From Fictibacillus sp. FJAT-27399 (lineage in GTDB: Bacteria; Bacillota; Bacilli; Bacillales; Fictibacillaceae): a stretch of DNA of 64,000 nt. The notes under the pieces are model-generated. The model saw nothing but the letters and a program-made list of their open reading frames with translations, had not been told where the DNA came from and made no database searches. Made by a program: the position numbers and the translations under genes. Positions 25,537 through 34,152 of this stretch are shown here, piece after piece. Within the stretch, counting starts at the first letter, position 1. Each line of letters opens with the position of its first letter. Location of the stretch: positions 260,574 to 324,573 of the forward strand of contig NZ_LMVC01000001.1 of the NCBI RefSeq assembly GCF_001510655.1, in the 5' to 3' direction.

Positions 25537-26127
25537 ATGCCAATGAAAGCTTATACACATGCTAAGGGATTTAATGTTACATCATTGCAGGGAAGATCGG
25601 TGCTATACTTATTCCGTGATAGGCAAGGTAAACTTATTTATATTGGGAAATCTGAAGACGATTTTAAAGATAGAATTACTTCTAACTGTTATGGAAAGAG
25701 TAAAAAGCTTACATCAAACATCCAATACATAACTGTTGTAATTGTGGATAAGTCTATTTATCCACTTTATGTACTAGAACATCTATTTATTTGGTGTTTT
25801 TTGCCACCCGAAAATAATGCGTTATGGTTATTTGGTGGAAACGATGAAGATGAAATTATTAAAGTTGCCGAAAATAAAAAATTATACATAACTGGTTCTG
25901 TAAAAGATTTTATCCAATCCTTTGAAAGTATTACTCTTGAAAGAGAATGGGAAGATAAAACTGCTAATAAATATAAAAGGTATGGGGATCAGGAAGAACT
26001 AATTTCGAATAAAGTGAATTGTAACGGTAAGAGGCTTTGTCTTTGCTTTAAGTGTTTGATAGACAAGCAATCAGTCAGATGGAAAAGAAGGAAATCAAAA
26101 AAGATTAATACTGGAAGCTTGGCTTAA
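25537..26127 (+). CDS. GIY-YIG nuclease domain protein
   Basis: A 196-residue protein. GIY-YIG residues are present as VLY (22-24) and YIG (35-37), followed by Lys38, Arg46 in KDRI and a catalytic-type Glu in LEHLF near residue 87. The C-terminal third is charged and ends in a CLCFKC cysteine pair and a KRRKSKK tail, which may bind DNA. The ribosome site (GATGGGATTG) is weak, so the start is less sure. Stand-alone GIY-YIG proteins occur as restriction enzymes, homing enzymes and repair factors. Its place beside an RNase H-like gene suggests a two-gene unit. Confidence 0.75.
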   Translation: MPMKAYTHAKGFNVTSLQGRSVLYLFRDRQGKLIYIGKSEDDFKDRITSNCYGKSKKLTSNIQYITVVIVDKSIYPLYVLEHLFIWCFLPPENNALWLFGGNDEDEIIKVAENKKLYITGSVKDFIQSFESITLEREWEDKTANKYKRYGDQEELISNKVNCNGKRLCLCFKCLIDKQSVRWKRRKSKKINTGSLA

Positions 26128-26450
26128 TAATGGAATAACCATTTTAGCACTTCATTCCACACAAGTACGATGTAAAAATTCCGATACGAGACGGATATTT
26201 AGATGCTTTATTAGCAAGGGAAAACACTAACTCCCAATGTTAATATAACTAATCCCGAGACAAATCCTAATTTTTATAACAGGGGTTAATATGAATTTAT
26301 AGAATAGCAGGATACCCCATGAAAAGTAACGATTAAAATGAATTGATATTTTATATATCCTATTGTATTGCCAGATAAATAATGATATAATAAACTAGTT
26401 AATTTCAAAATGATATATATATAAATAAATTATGTAAGGAGAGAGTATAA
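26128..26450. other. Intergenic region, AT-rich
   Basis: No convincing gene. Strongly AT-rich near 26380-26430. It ends in a leader (26431-26453) that is nearly duplicated at 26914-26936. Confidence 0.5.
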
Positions 26451-26612
26451 ATGCAATCGCCTCATAGGGAGGCACATATATCTTATAAAACTTATGATGA
26501 ATTCATAGGGCTAGGCTTATTTAAGTCTATATTTAGGATAAGTGTGCATTCTGACGAGGAAGTTGTATTTAGACTTTCTCCTTTTTTGTGTTGTTTTAGG
26601 AGGAGCAAGTAA
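26451..26612 (+). CDS. Small hypothetical protein (53 aa), possibly remnant
   Basis: ATG 26451 has a good AAGGAGAGAG site. The peptide starts MQSPHREAHISYKTYDEF and ends LCCFRRSK. No family is recognised. The leader before it is almost the same as the one before the 12-codon frame at 26934 (21 of 23 bases), so it may be the 5' end of an interrupted copy of something once expressed from the same kind of signal. Coding is uncertain. Confidence 0.35.
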   Translation: MQSPHREAHISYKTYDEFIGLGLFKSIFRISVHSDEEVVFRLSPFLCCFRRSK

Positions 26613-26933
26613 AAGTAATTACAATCAGCAGATTTGGTTGAATAGAATAAGGGCATTCGCTTCGCTCACCTCTACGCCTCCCTACGGTCGTTGTTTGGGA
26701 CGCTCCCTGCGGTCACTTCGCCACCTAAAGGTGACGACCCTATCAACCTCATACCTATTAATGAAGTATTCAATACCACTCTTGTATTTGATGTTTAACT
26801 CAATAGAAAGCGTGCATCTTTTGACATAATATAATAAAGGTAACTAGTATTATATTACAACAAAACTTGCACACTATTTTAAAGTTCTACATTTTGTAAA
26901 AACCAAACTAATCTATGTAAGGAGTGAGTAAAA
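26613..26933. other. Intergenic region with a GC-rich palindromic patch
   Basis: Bases 26648-26745 are GC-rich with short inverted and direct motifs (TTCGCTTCGCTC, CCTCCCTACGG, CTCCCTGCGG, GGTGGCGAAG on the minus strand), of the kind often seen in plasmids and integrative elements. No gene is supported here. Confidence 0.5.
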
Positions 26934-26972
26934 ATGGCTGTCATTTACAGTCTAATAATTGAAAGTAGGTAA
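26934..26972 (+). CDS. 12-codon leader peptide (possible)
   Basis: ATG with a strong GTAAGGAG site; encodes MAVIYSLIIESR then TAA, five bases before the GTG of the 398-residue protein. The spacing suggests translational coupling; whether it is made is unknown. Confidence 0.4.
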   Translation: MAVIYSLIIESR

Positions 26973-26977
26973 TTATT

Positions 26978-28174
26978 GTGAATTTATCAACAGAAGAATT
27001 TGTAATGAAATTTGGAACGGAGGAGCAGAAGGCGAAGTTTAAAAAGAACGGTAAACTAGGGTCAAGAACTAGAAACTCTATTATGAAAACTGCTGAGCAA
27101 GGATATGTAGTGGAAATCGTTAAGCAGGGCAGGAGTAACATTTACGTATGTACGAAGTGTGATGAAAAGTTGAAGAAAGACGGTCGTGTAAGAAGTGGTA
27201 GAGGACAAATTGAACATAGAATTCCAATGGACATTATTGTAGCGACCCACCTTGAATACGATATGACGAAACAAGCTAGTATGAGTTTAGGAAAATGGGC
27301 AGTTGAATTCGGACTAATTACAAAACTTGAATTTGACTTACTACGTTCTAGACACAAAAATAGTCTACGTCAAGTGCATATTGATCTGGCTATTGAAAGT
27401 GGAATTATTGAAGAAGACCATAAGAAGCTGTTAGATGAGTTAACACTTTACTGCTTAGAGATGTATGGGCAATTGGCTAAGACCTTAGACCATATGAAAA
27501 AATGTGGTATCATCTTATTCTATGAGAACTGGATTGGGTATAGTAAAGATGGAAAGGTCAGTATAAGCCCCGATATAATGAAGAACATTCAAAAGACTAG
27601 ACGAGATCTGATGAAAAAGCATAATGTTGTTGAATTCAATCTAACCGCTCATCGTAATGCTAGAAAGGTTATAAATTTTAATGATGAATGGAAACAAGCA
27701 TTAGCAGAAGTAAAAGATGAGTTTGGTAATGCGCTAGACATTAAGTATTACTGGAAAGAATACGCCGTAATATTAAAGGCTACAAGTAAAGCAGTGCAGA
27801 GATATCTTGAAACGTATTGTGAGGAAGCATTAGAAGCCTATGTGAATAATAAAGACCTGTTCATAAATCAAAATAAAACAAACTATGTGGATAAGCGTAA
27901 AGCTAATTTCGTTAAGAAGATAGAGAAACGCCACAAGCAGAAGTTAAAGGAATACAAGGAATTAAAGGTTGGGTTTTCCACAGCAGAAGATGAAGAACTA
28001 ATTAGTTATTTTTATACTCAGCAAGAACTTGAGGACATCATTGCAGGATATGACTTAGGTGTTAAAAGATTACACTTGAAAAATTTGTATATGGAGCGGA
28101 TGGAGCAGTTGTTCGATTTGTATAAGCTAAACGTCAATAGCAATTTCAACACTTTGAAGGAGTCTCTTAATTGA
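26978..28174 (+). CDS. Uncharacterised 398-residue island protein with Cys pair
   Basis: I do not recognise this protein. GTG 26978 is taken as the start because it lies five bases after the upstream leader frame; ATG 27005 is an alternative. Residues ~1-35 are basic, residues ~55-80 contain VCTKCDEKLKK (Cys-x2-Cys) and a GQIEHRIP motif with His, and the rest is predicted mostly helical with many Lys/Glu. It might bind nucleic acid, but no catalytic motif is clear. It ends at a terminator and stands alone in the left part of the island. Confidence 0.6.
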   Translation: MNLSTEEFVMKFGTEEQKAKFKKNGKLGSRTRNSIMKTAEQGYVVEIVKQGRSNIYVCTKCDEKLKKDGRVRSGRGQIEHRIPMDIIVATHLEYDMTKQASMSLGKWAVEFGLITKLEFDLLRSRHKNSLRQVHIDLAIESGIIEEDHKKLLDELTLYCLEMYGQLAKTLDHMKKCGIILFYENWIGYSKDGKVSISPDIMKNIQKTRRDLMKKHNVVEFNLTAHRNARKVINFNDEWKQALAEVKDEFGNALDIKYYWKEYAVILKATSKAVQRYLETYCEEALEAYVNNKDLFINQNKTNYVDKRKANFVKKIEKRHKQKLKEYKELKVGFSTAEDEELISYFYTQQELEDIIAGYDLGVKRLHLKNLYMERMEQLFDLYKLNVNSNFNTLKESLN

Positions 28175-28185
28175 GGCTCTTTTTT
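28160..28185 (+). terminator. Terminator overlapping the gene end
   Basis: Stem GAGTCTC / GAGGCTC with a 6-nt loop and T6; the stop codon of the preceding gene is inside it. Confidence 0.8.
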
Positions 28186-28393
28186 GGTATATTACGCAGA
28201 CGATTGATTAACTGGTCAGAACTTATAAGATCGACTTACCGAACTAATAAAACCCGTCTTTTATTGTTTGCTGCAAGAACTATACTGAAAGTAAAGGATT
28301 ATACTTAAAATAAAAGTTGCAGGATAGTTGAACAAGTATGTTTATTGTAAAGTAGGAGACTATTGTTCACTAATCAAAAAGGGAGGAAGTATC

Positions 28394-28735
28394 TTGATTG
28401 ATAGAGAAAAAGAGTTTAGAAATGCTTTTTATTATTTAAAAAGATGGTCAAAATCTCCACTGACTCCAAGTTACACAATAGGATATAGTAGAGGTCTTTC
28501 AGATAAAGAGCCAGCCCAGAAATGCTTTGATTATATTTTGAAATTAGGCAAAGATTCTACTATTAGTTTTGAGGAGAAGTTGAATTTATTATATGAATTT
28601 TTAGAAAAATCAAATGAAGAAGATAAAAAAAGACCATTGATGGGTACTGATTTTTATAGAAATCTCCAGTCTTATATAAGAAGGTCAATAAGTAGTATTG
28701 AAAAAGGAGAACCAGTTCAAACAAGAAGAAGATAA
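28394..28735 (+). CDS. Hypothetical protein (113 aa)
   Basis: TTG 28394 is chosen because GGGAGGAAG lies seven bases upstream; an in-frame TTG at 28328 has no ribosome site. The product is a small, charged, mostly helical protein (MIDREKEFRNAFYYLKRW at its start, RRSISSIEKG near its end, finishing QTRRR). No family is recognised. It stands alone between a terminator and a 370-bp gap, so nothing in context gives a role beyond island cargo. Confidence 0.55.
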   Translation: MIDREKEFRNAFYYLKRWSKSPLTPSYTIGYSRGLSDKEPAQKCFDYILKLGKDSTISFEEKLNLLYEFLEKSNEEDKKRPLMGTDFYRNLQSYIRRSISSIEKGEPVQTRRR

Positions 28736-29109
28736 ACACGGTTGGATAATGCTGCGATATTAAGTACCTCTTCAACTTAAGGTGTGCTTGCTTTATTTCC
28801 TTAACATACGAAAACAGTTTTGCACCTTAAAACTGAGCCTATTAGCGGAATCGTAGTAGTTCATTCAATTAGTCTGAGGGCATGGAATGAAGTGTCATTT
28901 CGATGACACTCTGCTCCTTAGTGATTATATTACCTGAAGCTTAGAATTTTGAGCGTTAACTCCACGGGAACGTAATAAAAAACTTTAAATAAGTATCCTC
29001 GTATAGTACTAGATATAGATTCCTCATCAAAGTAGCAATTAAATATAGCTACTCTTTTCTTCATTCTCAAATGGTATAATATTCCTATACTAAAAATGGA
29101 GATGGAATA
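28736..29109. other. Intergenic region with a stable hairpin and a promoter candidate
   Basis: A perfect AGTGTCAT-TTCG-ATGACACT hairpin with a UUCG-type loop sits at 28892-28911, without a T-run. A TATAAT at 29075-29080 lies 30 bp before the DUF6884 gene, but its -35 is weak. No gene seen. Confidence 0.55.
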
Positions 29110-29532
29110 ATGAAAATTGCATTAGTCAGTTGCACAAAAATAAAAGCTAATTATACCTGTACTGCTAAAGAGATGTACCGAGAGTCAACGTTATTTAAAA
29201 AAGCTGTTAAATATATTGAGCAACAAGATTATGACGAATGGTATGTATTATCTGCAAAGTATGGGCTTATAAATCAAAATGATGTAATTGAGCCATATGA
29301 TTTAACTCTTAACAATATGAAAGCATCTGAACGAAAAACTTGGTCAGATTTAGTTCTAAAGCAATTAAGAAACTTGGAATCAGATCTAAAACAAATTGAC
29401 TTTTATTCTGGAGTCAAGTACAGAGAATACTTAATTCCTGTTCTTGAAGAAAAGGGTATTATCTGTAATGTGCCGCTTCAAGGAAAAGGAATAGGTGAGC
29501 AGTTACAGTTTTATACACGTAATACAAAGTAA
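29110..29532 (+). CDS. YaaA-like/DUF6884 domain protein
   Basis: A 140-residue protein with the DUF6884 pattern: IALVSCTKIK at the start, AKEMYRESTLFKKAV, then EWYVLSAKYGLI and IEPYDLTLNNM. This fold resembles YaaA-type and base-exchange-related proteins and turns up in phage and defence loci. ATG 29110 follows ATGGAGATGG. It is the first gene of a tight three-gene unit with an HNH nuclease (28-bp gap) and a KAP NTPase. A nucleic-acid or nucleotide-related activity is possible; the true reaction is not known to me. Confidence 0.75.
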   Translation: MKIALVSCTKIKANYTCTAKEMYRESTLFKKAVKYIEQQDYDEWYVLSAKYGLINQNDVIEPYDLTLNNMKASERKTWSDLVLKQLRNLESDLKQIDFYSGVKYREYLIPVLEEKGIICNVPLQGKGIGEQLQFYTRNTK

Positions 29533-29560
29533 CACCAATGATAATAGAGGTGAATATCAA

Positions 29561-30565
29561 ATGCCGATTCCCAAAAATATTAATAAAGAACATGTACTTG
29601 AAGCAATTCAACAGATTAATAGAGAAGGTGTTCGAGAAAAGAGAGAATCTACAAGATTCAGCCTTGTCTATGAAAGTAAATCATATCCGCCTAAATACGT
29701 GGTTTCAATTGCAAATATTTTTGCTAATGGAGAAGAATATTCTCCTACCTTGTTTAGTGGTGGAAATGAAACCAACAAATTTCTTGGTAAGCTTGGTTTT
29801 ACGGTTACTGAAAACACAGAAAGTAATACTGAAATTCAAAACAATAATATCTCTTTTAAAATACCCAATCTAGAGCCATCAAAGCGTTCTAGAGAATATA
29901 ATAAATACAGCAATAAAGATAAAGATTCTATTGTATATGAATATCTTTTTAATGCGATGTCTCACCGTAGCTTAGATGAAGAAATACTAGGTATTGCACC
30001 TGACAAAAGAACAGGACATGAATCGATGAATATTCTCCACTTTATTGGTCTTAAGGACAAACATAAAGGGATCTTCAAAGATTATAGTATTACCGAAGCC
30101 ATGTACATTTTGAAAGGACAGGATTCAGATTTTGAATTAATTATTCAGTCTCTTTATAGGCTTATCAATCAGTCAGAGAGTAGCGAAGAGTTAGAAGAGG
30201 TAATTGCAGATGATATTGATTCAGAAAAGGCTGAAGATGATAGTTATTACAAGGATGGTGCAATTAAACAGTATTTTGGAAAGCGATATGAAAGAAGACC
30301 AGAAAACAGAAAAAAAGCAATTGAAATTCACGGCTTAAGCTGTGTTGTTTGTGGATTCAATTTTGAGGAAGTCTATGGTGAGCGGGGAAAAGACTTTATC
30401 GAGGTTCATCATGTTAATCCACTAAGTACTATAGGTGAAGAGGTTTCTATTGATCCAAAGAATGATCTTGTACCTGTTTGTTCGAACTGCCACAGAATGA
30501 TACATAGAAGGAAAGATGATGTGTTAACCGTTGATGAGTTAAGGAATCTTGTAGCTCATCGTTAA
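29561..30565 (+). CDS. McrA-like HNH endonuclease
   Basis: A 334-residue protein. ATG 29561 has AGAGGTGAAT upstream. The N-terminal ~85 residues (NKEHVLEAIQQINREG, YPPKYVVSIAN, FSGGNETNKFLGKLGF) resemble the N-terminal head of ScoMcrA-type modification-dependent nucleases. The C-terminal HNH domain (about 260-320) has CVVCGFNF, EVHHVNPLS and a second pair, CSNCHRMIH: two zinc Cys pairs around the His-His core. Such enzymes cut DNA that carries modified bases. The middle region (ERRPE preceded by EKAEDD) is variable. Second gene of the DUF6884-HNH-KAP operon. Confidence 0.85.
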   Translation: MPIPKNINKEHVLEAIQQINREGVREKRESTRFSLVYESKSYPPKYVVSIANIFANGEEYSPTLFSGGNETNKFLGKLGFTVTENTESNTEIQNNNISFKIPNLEPSKRSREYNKYSNKDKDSIVYEYLFNAMSHRSLDEEILGIAPDKRTGHESMNILHFIGLKDKHKGIFKDYSITEAMYILKGQDSDFELIIQSLYRLINQSESSEELEEVIADDIDSEKAEDDSYYKDGAIKQYFGKRYERRPENRKKAIEIHGLSCVVCGFNFEEVYGERGKDFIEVHHVNPLSTIGEEVSIDPKNDLVPVCSNCHRMIHRRKDDVLTVDELRNLVAHR

Positions 30566-30618
30566 TAGATGATATAGCTAGTTATTTTAATGAAAATAAC
30601 ATGAAAAGAGGATTTAAA

Positions 30619-32742
30619 ATGACTAATCAACATGAAGTATATTCTACCGATTCACCAGTTATTCATCATACCCAAGACCAATTTAATAGATTCCCGTTTG
30701 CAAAACGGGTTGCGGGTGTAATATCAAATAGAAAAGATCCAAGCAGTATTGTTATTGGTATTTATGGTGCATGGGGAGAAGGGAAAACTTCTATCTTTAA
30801 CTTTATTGAAGGTGAACTCAATAACGAGGAACATGTCGTTTGTATTCGTTTTAATCCATGGAGATTTGGCGAAGAAGAACAAATGTTAATAAGCTTTTTT
30901 AATGATATGGCGACATCAATAGATAGATCAATTGAAACTGAAAGAGAAAAAATTGGAGGGTTTATTAATAAATTTGTTAAACCCGCAGCGACTATTGTGG
31001 GAAAAGGGGGTGTAGCTGAAGGAGTATCTTCTTTTTTTACCAGTGCTGATATAGAAGAACTAAGAGGAAGAATTGAATCAGTTTTAGAAGAAGAAAAAAA
31101 GCGTGTTGTAATCTTGTTAGATGATATAGATAGACTTGAAAAAAACGAGATTCATGCTGTTTTTAGACTGGTGAAGCTTACTGCTGATTTTAAATATACT
31201 GCATATGTTTTAGCTTTTGATAAGGATATGGTATCAGCAGCTCTACAAGAAAGGTATGGAGCAGGAAATCAAAACGCAGGAAAAGCATTTTTAGAAAAGA
31301 TAATTCAAGTACCTTTGCAATTACCATCAATTGACAGTAATGACTTGAGATCTTTTTGCTTGAAGGGAGTAGATAATGCTCTTGAATTAGCAGAGATTCA
31401 ATTAACTGATGAACAGGTACAATTATTTGTAAACAATTTTACTTGTGTTGAAAGACAATTAAAAACACCAAGGCAAGCAATGCTATATTCTAATATACTA
31501 ACTTTCTCTTTACCAATTTTAAAAGGAGAAGTTAGTCCAGTTGATTTAATGCTTATAGAAGGTCTAAGGGTATTTTCACCTGAGATATACGAATTAATTA
31601 GGAATAATAAAGATATTTTCACTAGCGATCCTTCGATTGGATATAGAAAATACGAGGATGAGGCACAACGAAGGAAGCAAAAAATAGAAAACATATTAAG
31701 TAATTTCACTTTTGAGATTGCAGAAGAAATTAAAAAGGTTTTATTGTTTCTGTTCCCAAAGCTAAACAATATATTTGGAAATAATCTTTATGGTGCAGAT
31801 TGGGAAGAATCTTGGAATAAGAATCAACGTATTTGCGCTAATCAGTATTTCCAAAGATATTTTACATACTCAATCCCTAGAAGAGATATATCAGACCAAG
31901 TAATTAGAGACTTGGTAAGGTTAACAGAAGAACTTGGATTAGAAGAATTTACTAAGAATTTAGATTCCTTTTTTGACCCATACAATGTTGAATCTTTAAT
32001 TTCAAAATTGAGGAGTAAAGTAAAGACATTAACAAAAGAACAAGCAAGTAAATTAGCCATTGCTTTTTCAAGGTATGGTTATAAGTTTCCAAATCCAGTA
32101 ACTTTTCTTTCGGTTAACACCTTTAGTCAAGCAGCGTTATTAATTTCGGATTGTATAGAATCCATAGATGCTAGAGAAGAACGAGTTAATTTAACAATAG
32201 AAGTACTAAAGGGTGGAGAACCACTAAATTTTGTAGGTGAATGTTTTAGATGGCTTAGAAAGGACACGGAAGAACATCCCAATCCAAAAGGTTTTTCAAT
32301 TCAAGAATTTGATATCTTAGGTAAAGAGATGGCTAGTCGGATATCTGAAGAATTCAAGGGAAAAAGACAATTTAGTAAAAAAGAGATATCCAAGAAATTC
32401 CCTCAATTGCTTTATATATGGAAAAGATACGGAGAACCAGATGAACAAAATAAGTTTCTAAGAATGATATTAGAAGAAGATCCGAGCTTTGCTACCGAAC
32501 TTTTAGAGAGTTACTTACCCACATCTTGGGAATCAGATGGAACTTCTAAAAAGTCTGATTTTGAAAGAAGCGAATATGACTCTATTATACAAGTAGTTGA
32601 TCCTGCATTAATAGTTTCAGCTATCGAAAAACAATATGGAGAATTATTATTGGATAATGATTATCCTAGTTTTGTAGATCTTCCGTTTAAAGAAAAGCTC
32701 GTAAAACAATTTTTGTGGATTCATAATTATGTCCTTAATTAG
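30619..32742 (+). CDS. KAP family P-loop NTPase
   Basis: A 707-residue soluble KAP-type STAND NTPase. ATG 30619 follows AAGAGGAT. Walker A is GAWGEGKTS near residues 50-58, followed by the family hallmark VCIRFNPWRFGEEEQ; Walker B is VVILLDDIDRLE near residue 165; sensor-like AYVLAFDKDMV follows. No four-helix membrane insert stands out, so it may be cytosolic. KAP NTPases are often phage-defence or exclusion proteins. It ends the operon with the DUF6884 and HNH genes and probably supplies the sensing or energising step (inference). Confidence 0.88.
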   Translation: MTNQHEVYSTDSPVIHHTQDQFNRFPFAKRVAGVISNRKDPSSIVIGIYGAWGEGKTSIFNFIEGELNNEEHVVCIRFNPWRFGEEEQMLISFFNDMATSIDRSIETEREKIGGFINKFVKPAATIVGKGGVAEGVSSFFTSADIEELRGRIESVLEEEKKRVVILLDDIDRLEKNEIHAVFRLVKLTADFKYTAYVLAFDKDMVSAALQERYGAGNQNAGKAFLEKIIQVPLQLPSIDSNDLRSFCLKGVDNALELAEIQLTDEQVQLFVNNFTCVERQLKTPRQAMLYSNILTFSLPILKGEVSPVDLMLIEGLRVFSPEIYELIRNNKDIFTSDPSIGYRKYEDEAQRRKQKIENILSNFTFEIAEEIKKVLLFLFPKLNNIFGNNLYGADWEESWNKNQRICANQYFQRYFTYSIPRRDISDQVIRDLVRLTEELGLEEFTKNLDSFFDPYNVESLISKLRSKVKTLTKEQASKLAIAFSRYGYKFPNPVTFLSVNTFSQAALLISDCIESIDAREERVNLTIEVLKGGEPLNFVGECFRWLRKDTEEHPNPKGFSIQEFDILGKEMASRISEEFKGKRQFSKKEISKKFPQLLYIWKRYGEPDEQNKFLRMILEEDPSFATELLESYLPTSWESDGTSKKSDFERSEYDSIIQVVDPALIVSAIEKQYGELLLDNDYPSFVDLPFKEKLVKQFLWIHNYVLN

Positions 32743-32938
32743 AAAAAAGAGAAAGATAACACTAAATAAATTTTTGATTTTATTAAAGTATTTTTCTAAA
32801 CAATAAAACCATTTTTCGAATTTTTAGATTAAGGTACAATATCGGGAGGGTTTCCGTTTTAGTCCTATTCACATTAATTAGGGCTCTGAGGAATTTCTTA
32901 ACGTATTAAAATATTATGTCAGTTAGGGGTAATAGTTT

Positions 32939-33943
32939 ATGTTTCCATTTTCTACAAATATAGTGCCGCAGAATCTAATACATTACACTTCGTTAAACAA
33001 TGCTCAATTAATATTAACAAGCGAAGAAGTTTGGCTTTCAAATATTCGCCACATGAATGATCCTAACGAGTTAAAGTTTGGGTTTTATGTATTGATTGAA
33101 ATTATTAAAGACTTAATTAAAAAAGAAGCAGCATTTGAAAACTATGCTGAGGTTATAAATAAACTTATAGGGGTTTTAAATTTTAAATCGGAACAGAAAT
33201 TAATTACGGGTAACTCAGAAATTTATTTAACCTGCTTTACAGAATCAGTTGATGAAACAATTTCTCAATGGTCAATGTATGGCGATAATGGTTCAGGTGC
33301 TTCCATAAATTTTAATGGTGGAGAAATGATAAGTTTAATTCCTGGGAATTATGAACAGAATTTTTTAAAGAGATTCGCTTCCTCAGATAAAACGTTACTA
33401 GAAACTTCTACAAAACTATATACTGAAAATAAATTTGGTTTTATAAAAATCCGTTATTTTAATGAGAGTGATTTAACTGGCTGTGAACATTATGAGTTGT
33501 TTGAAAATCAGATAAAAAATAGCCTTACAACCATGTTAGACGACAAACAGTTTTTAATGGAAGTTGAACAATATAAAAATGACTATGATTACATAAACTC
33601 AATCAGAGATGGTAAAGCTTCAAAAACCTTATTGTATTTGACTTTATATGATCTTTTAGCACTAGCTATCAAGAAACACCACTGGCAAAATGAAACAGAA
33701 TGGAGATTAGTCCTTGTTGCAGAAAATCAAAATTATACGAGTTTGAATGCGACAGTCATAACAAAGCGTGGTGTTTTAATGCCTTTTGTTAGATGTTACA
33801 TAAAACCTAGTACTATTAGAGCAATAAAACTAGGTCCGAAAGTTCCTAAAAAAGATACAAAATTAGGATTTGAAGTATTTAAGTCTATTAATGAAGAATA
33901 TCGAGATTTATGTATTAGTACCTCTAAGATTGATTTAGTTTAA
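32939..33943 (+). CDS. DUF2971 family protein
   Basis: A 334-residue protein with DUF2971 features: LIHYTSLNNAQLIL, VWLSNIRHMNDPNELKFG, ISQWSMYGDNGSGASINF, and a HWQNETEWRLVL block near residue 255. The family is common in defence islands and abortive-infection contexts and is suggested to have an ART- or nuclease-like activity; no function is firmly known. The ATG is preceded by AGGGG. It is 196 bp after the KAP gene and ends at its own terminator, so it is probably a separate unit. Confidence 0.85.
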   Translation: MFPFSTNIVPQNLIHYTSLNNAQLILTSEEVWLSNIRHMNDPNELKFGFYVLIEIIKDLIKKEAAFENYAEVINKLIGVLNFKSEQKLITGNSEIYLTCFTESVDETISQWSMYGDNGSGASINFNGGEMISLIPGNYEQNFLKRFASSDKTLLETSTKLYTENKFGFIKIRYFNESDLTGCEHYELFENQIKNSLTTMLDDKQFLMEVEQYKNDYDYINSIRDGKASKTLLYLTLYDLLALAIKKHHWQNETEWRLVLVAENQNYTSLNATVITKRGVLMPFVRCYIKPSTIRAIKLGPKVPKKDTKLGFEVFKSINEEYRDLCISTSKIDLV

Positions 33944-33968
33944 AGAGGTGTCTGTACTAAGTTAAATT

Positions 33969-33996
33969 AAAACCACCGATATATTGGTGGTTTTTT
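33969..33996 (+). terminator. Rho-independent terminator
   Basis: Stem AAAACCACC / GGTGGTTTT with an 8-nt loop and T6. Confidence 0.92.
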
Positions 33997-34152
33997 ATAT
34001 CATGCTTCAAAAATAGTTGTATATGGTACGTTTTTTGAAGCATCTGATTACTATTCTAATGGACGGGAATATTGTGTTGGCTTTTTCCAATATGTGTTCA
34101 ATTATAATAAGGACGTTTATTTAACTAACACGCTTTTTATGGGGGAGTTTTA

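Noticed and set aside
26542-26829. A 95-codon plus-strand frame through the GC-rich patch
   Set aside because: No ribosome site, odd composition and overlap with the better-supported 53-codon frame; the patch looks like non-coding palindromic DNA.
34000-34152. Fragment of another gene before DUF1643
   Set aside because: A short open frame gives a plausible peptide, but no start, ribosome site or recognisable family supports it.
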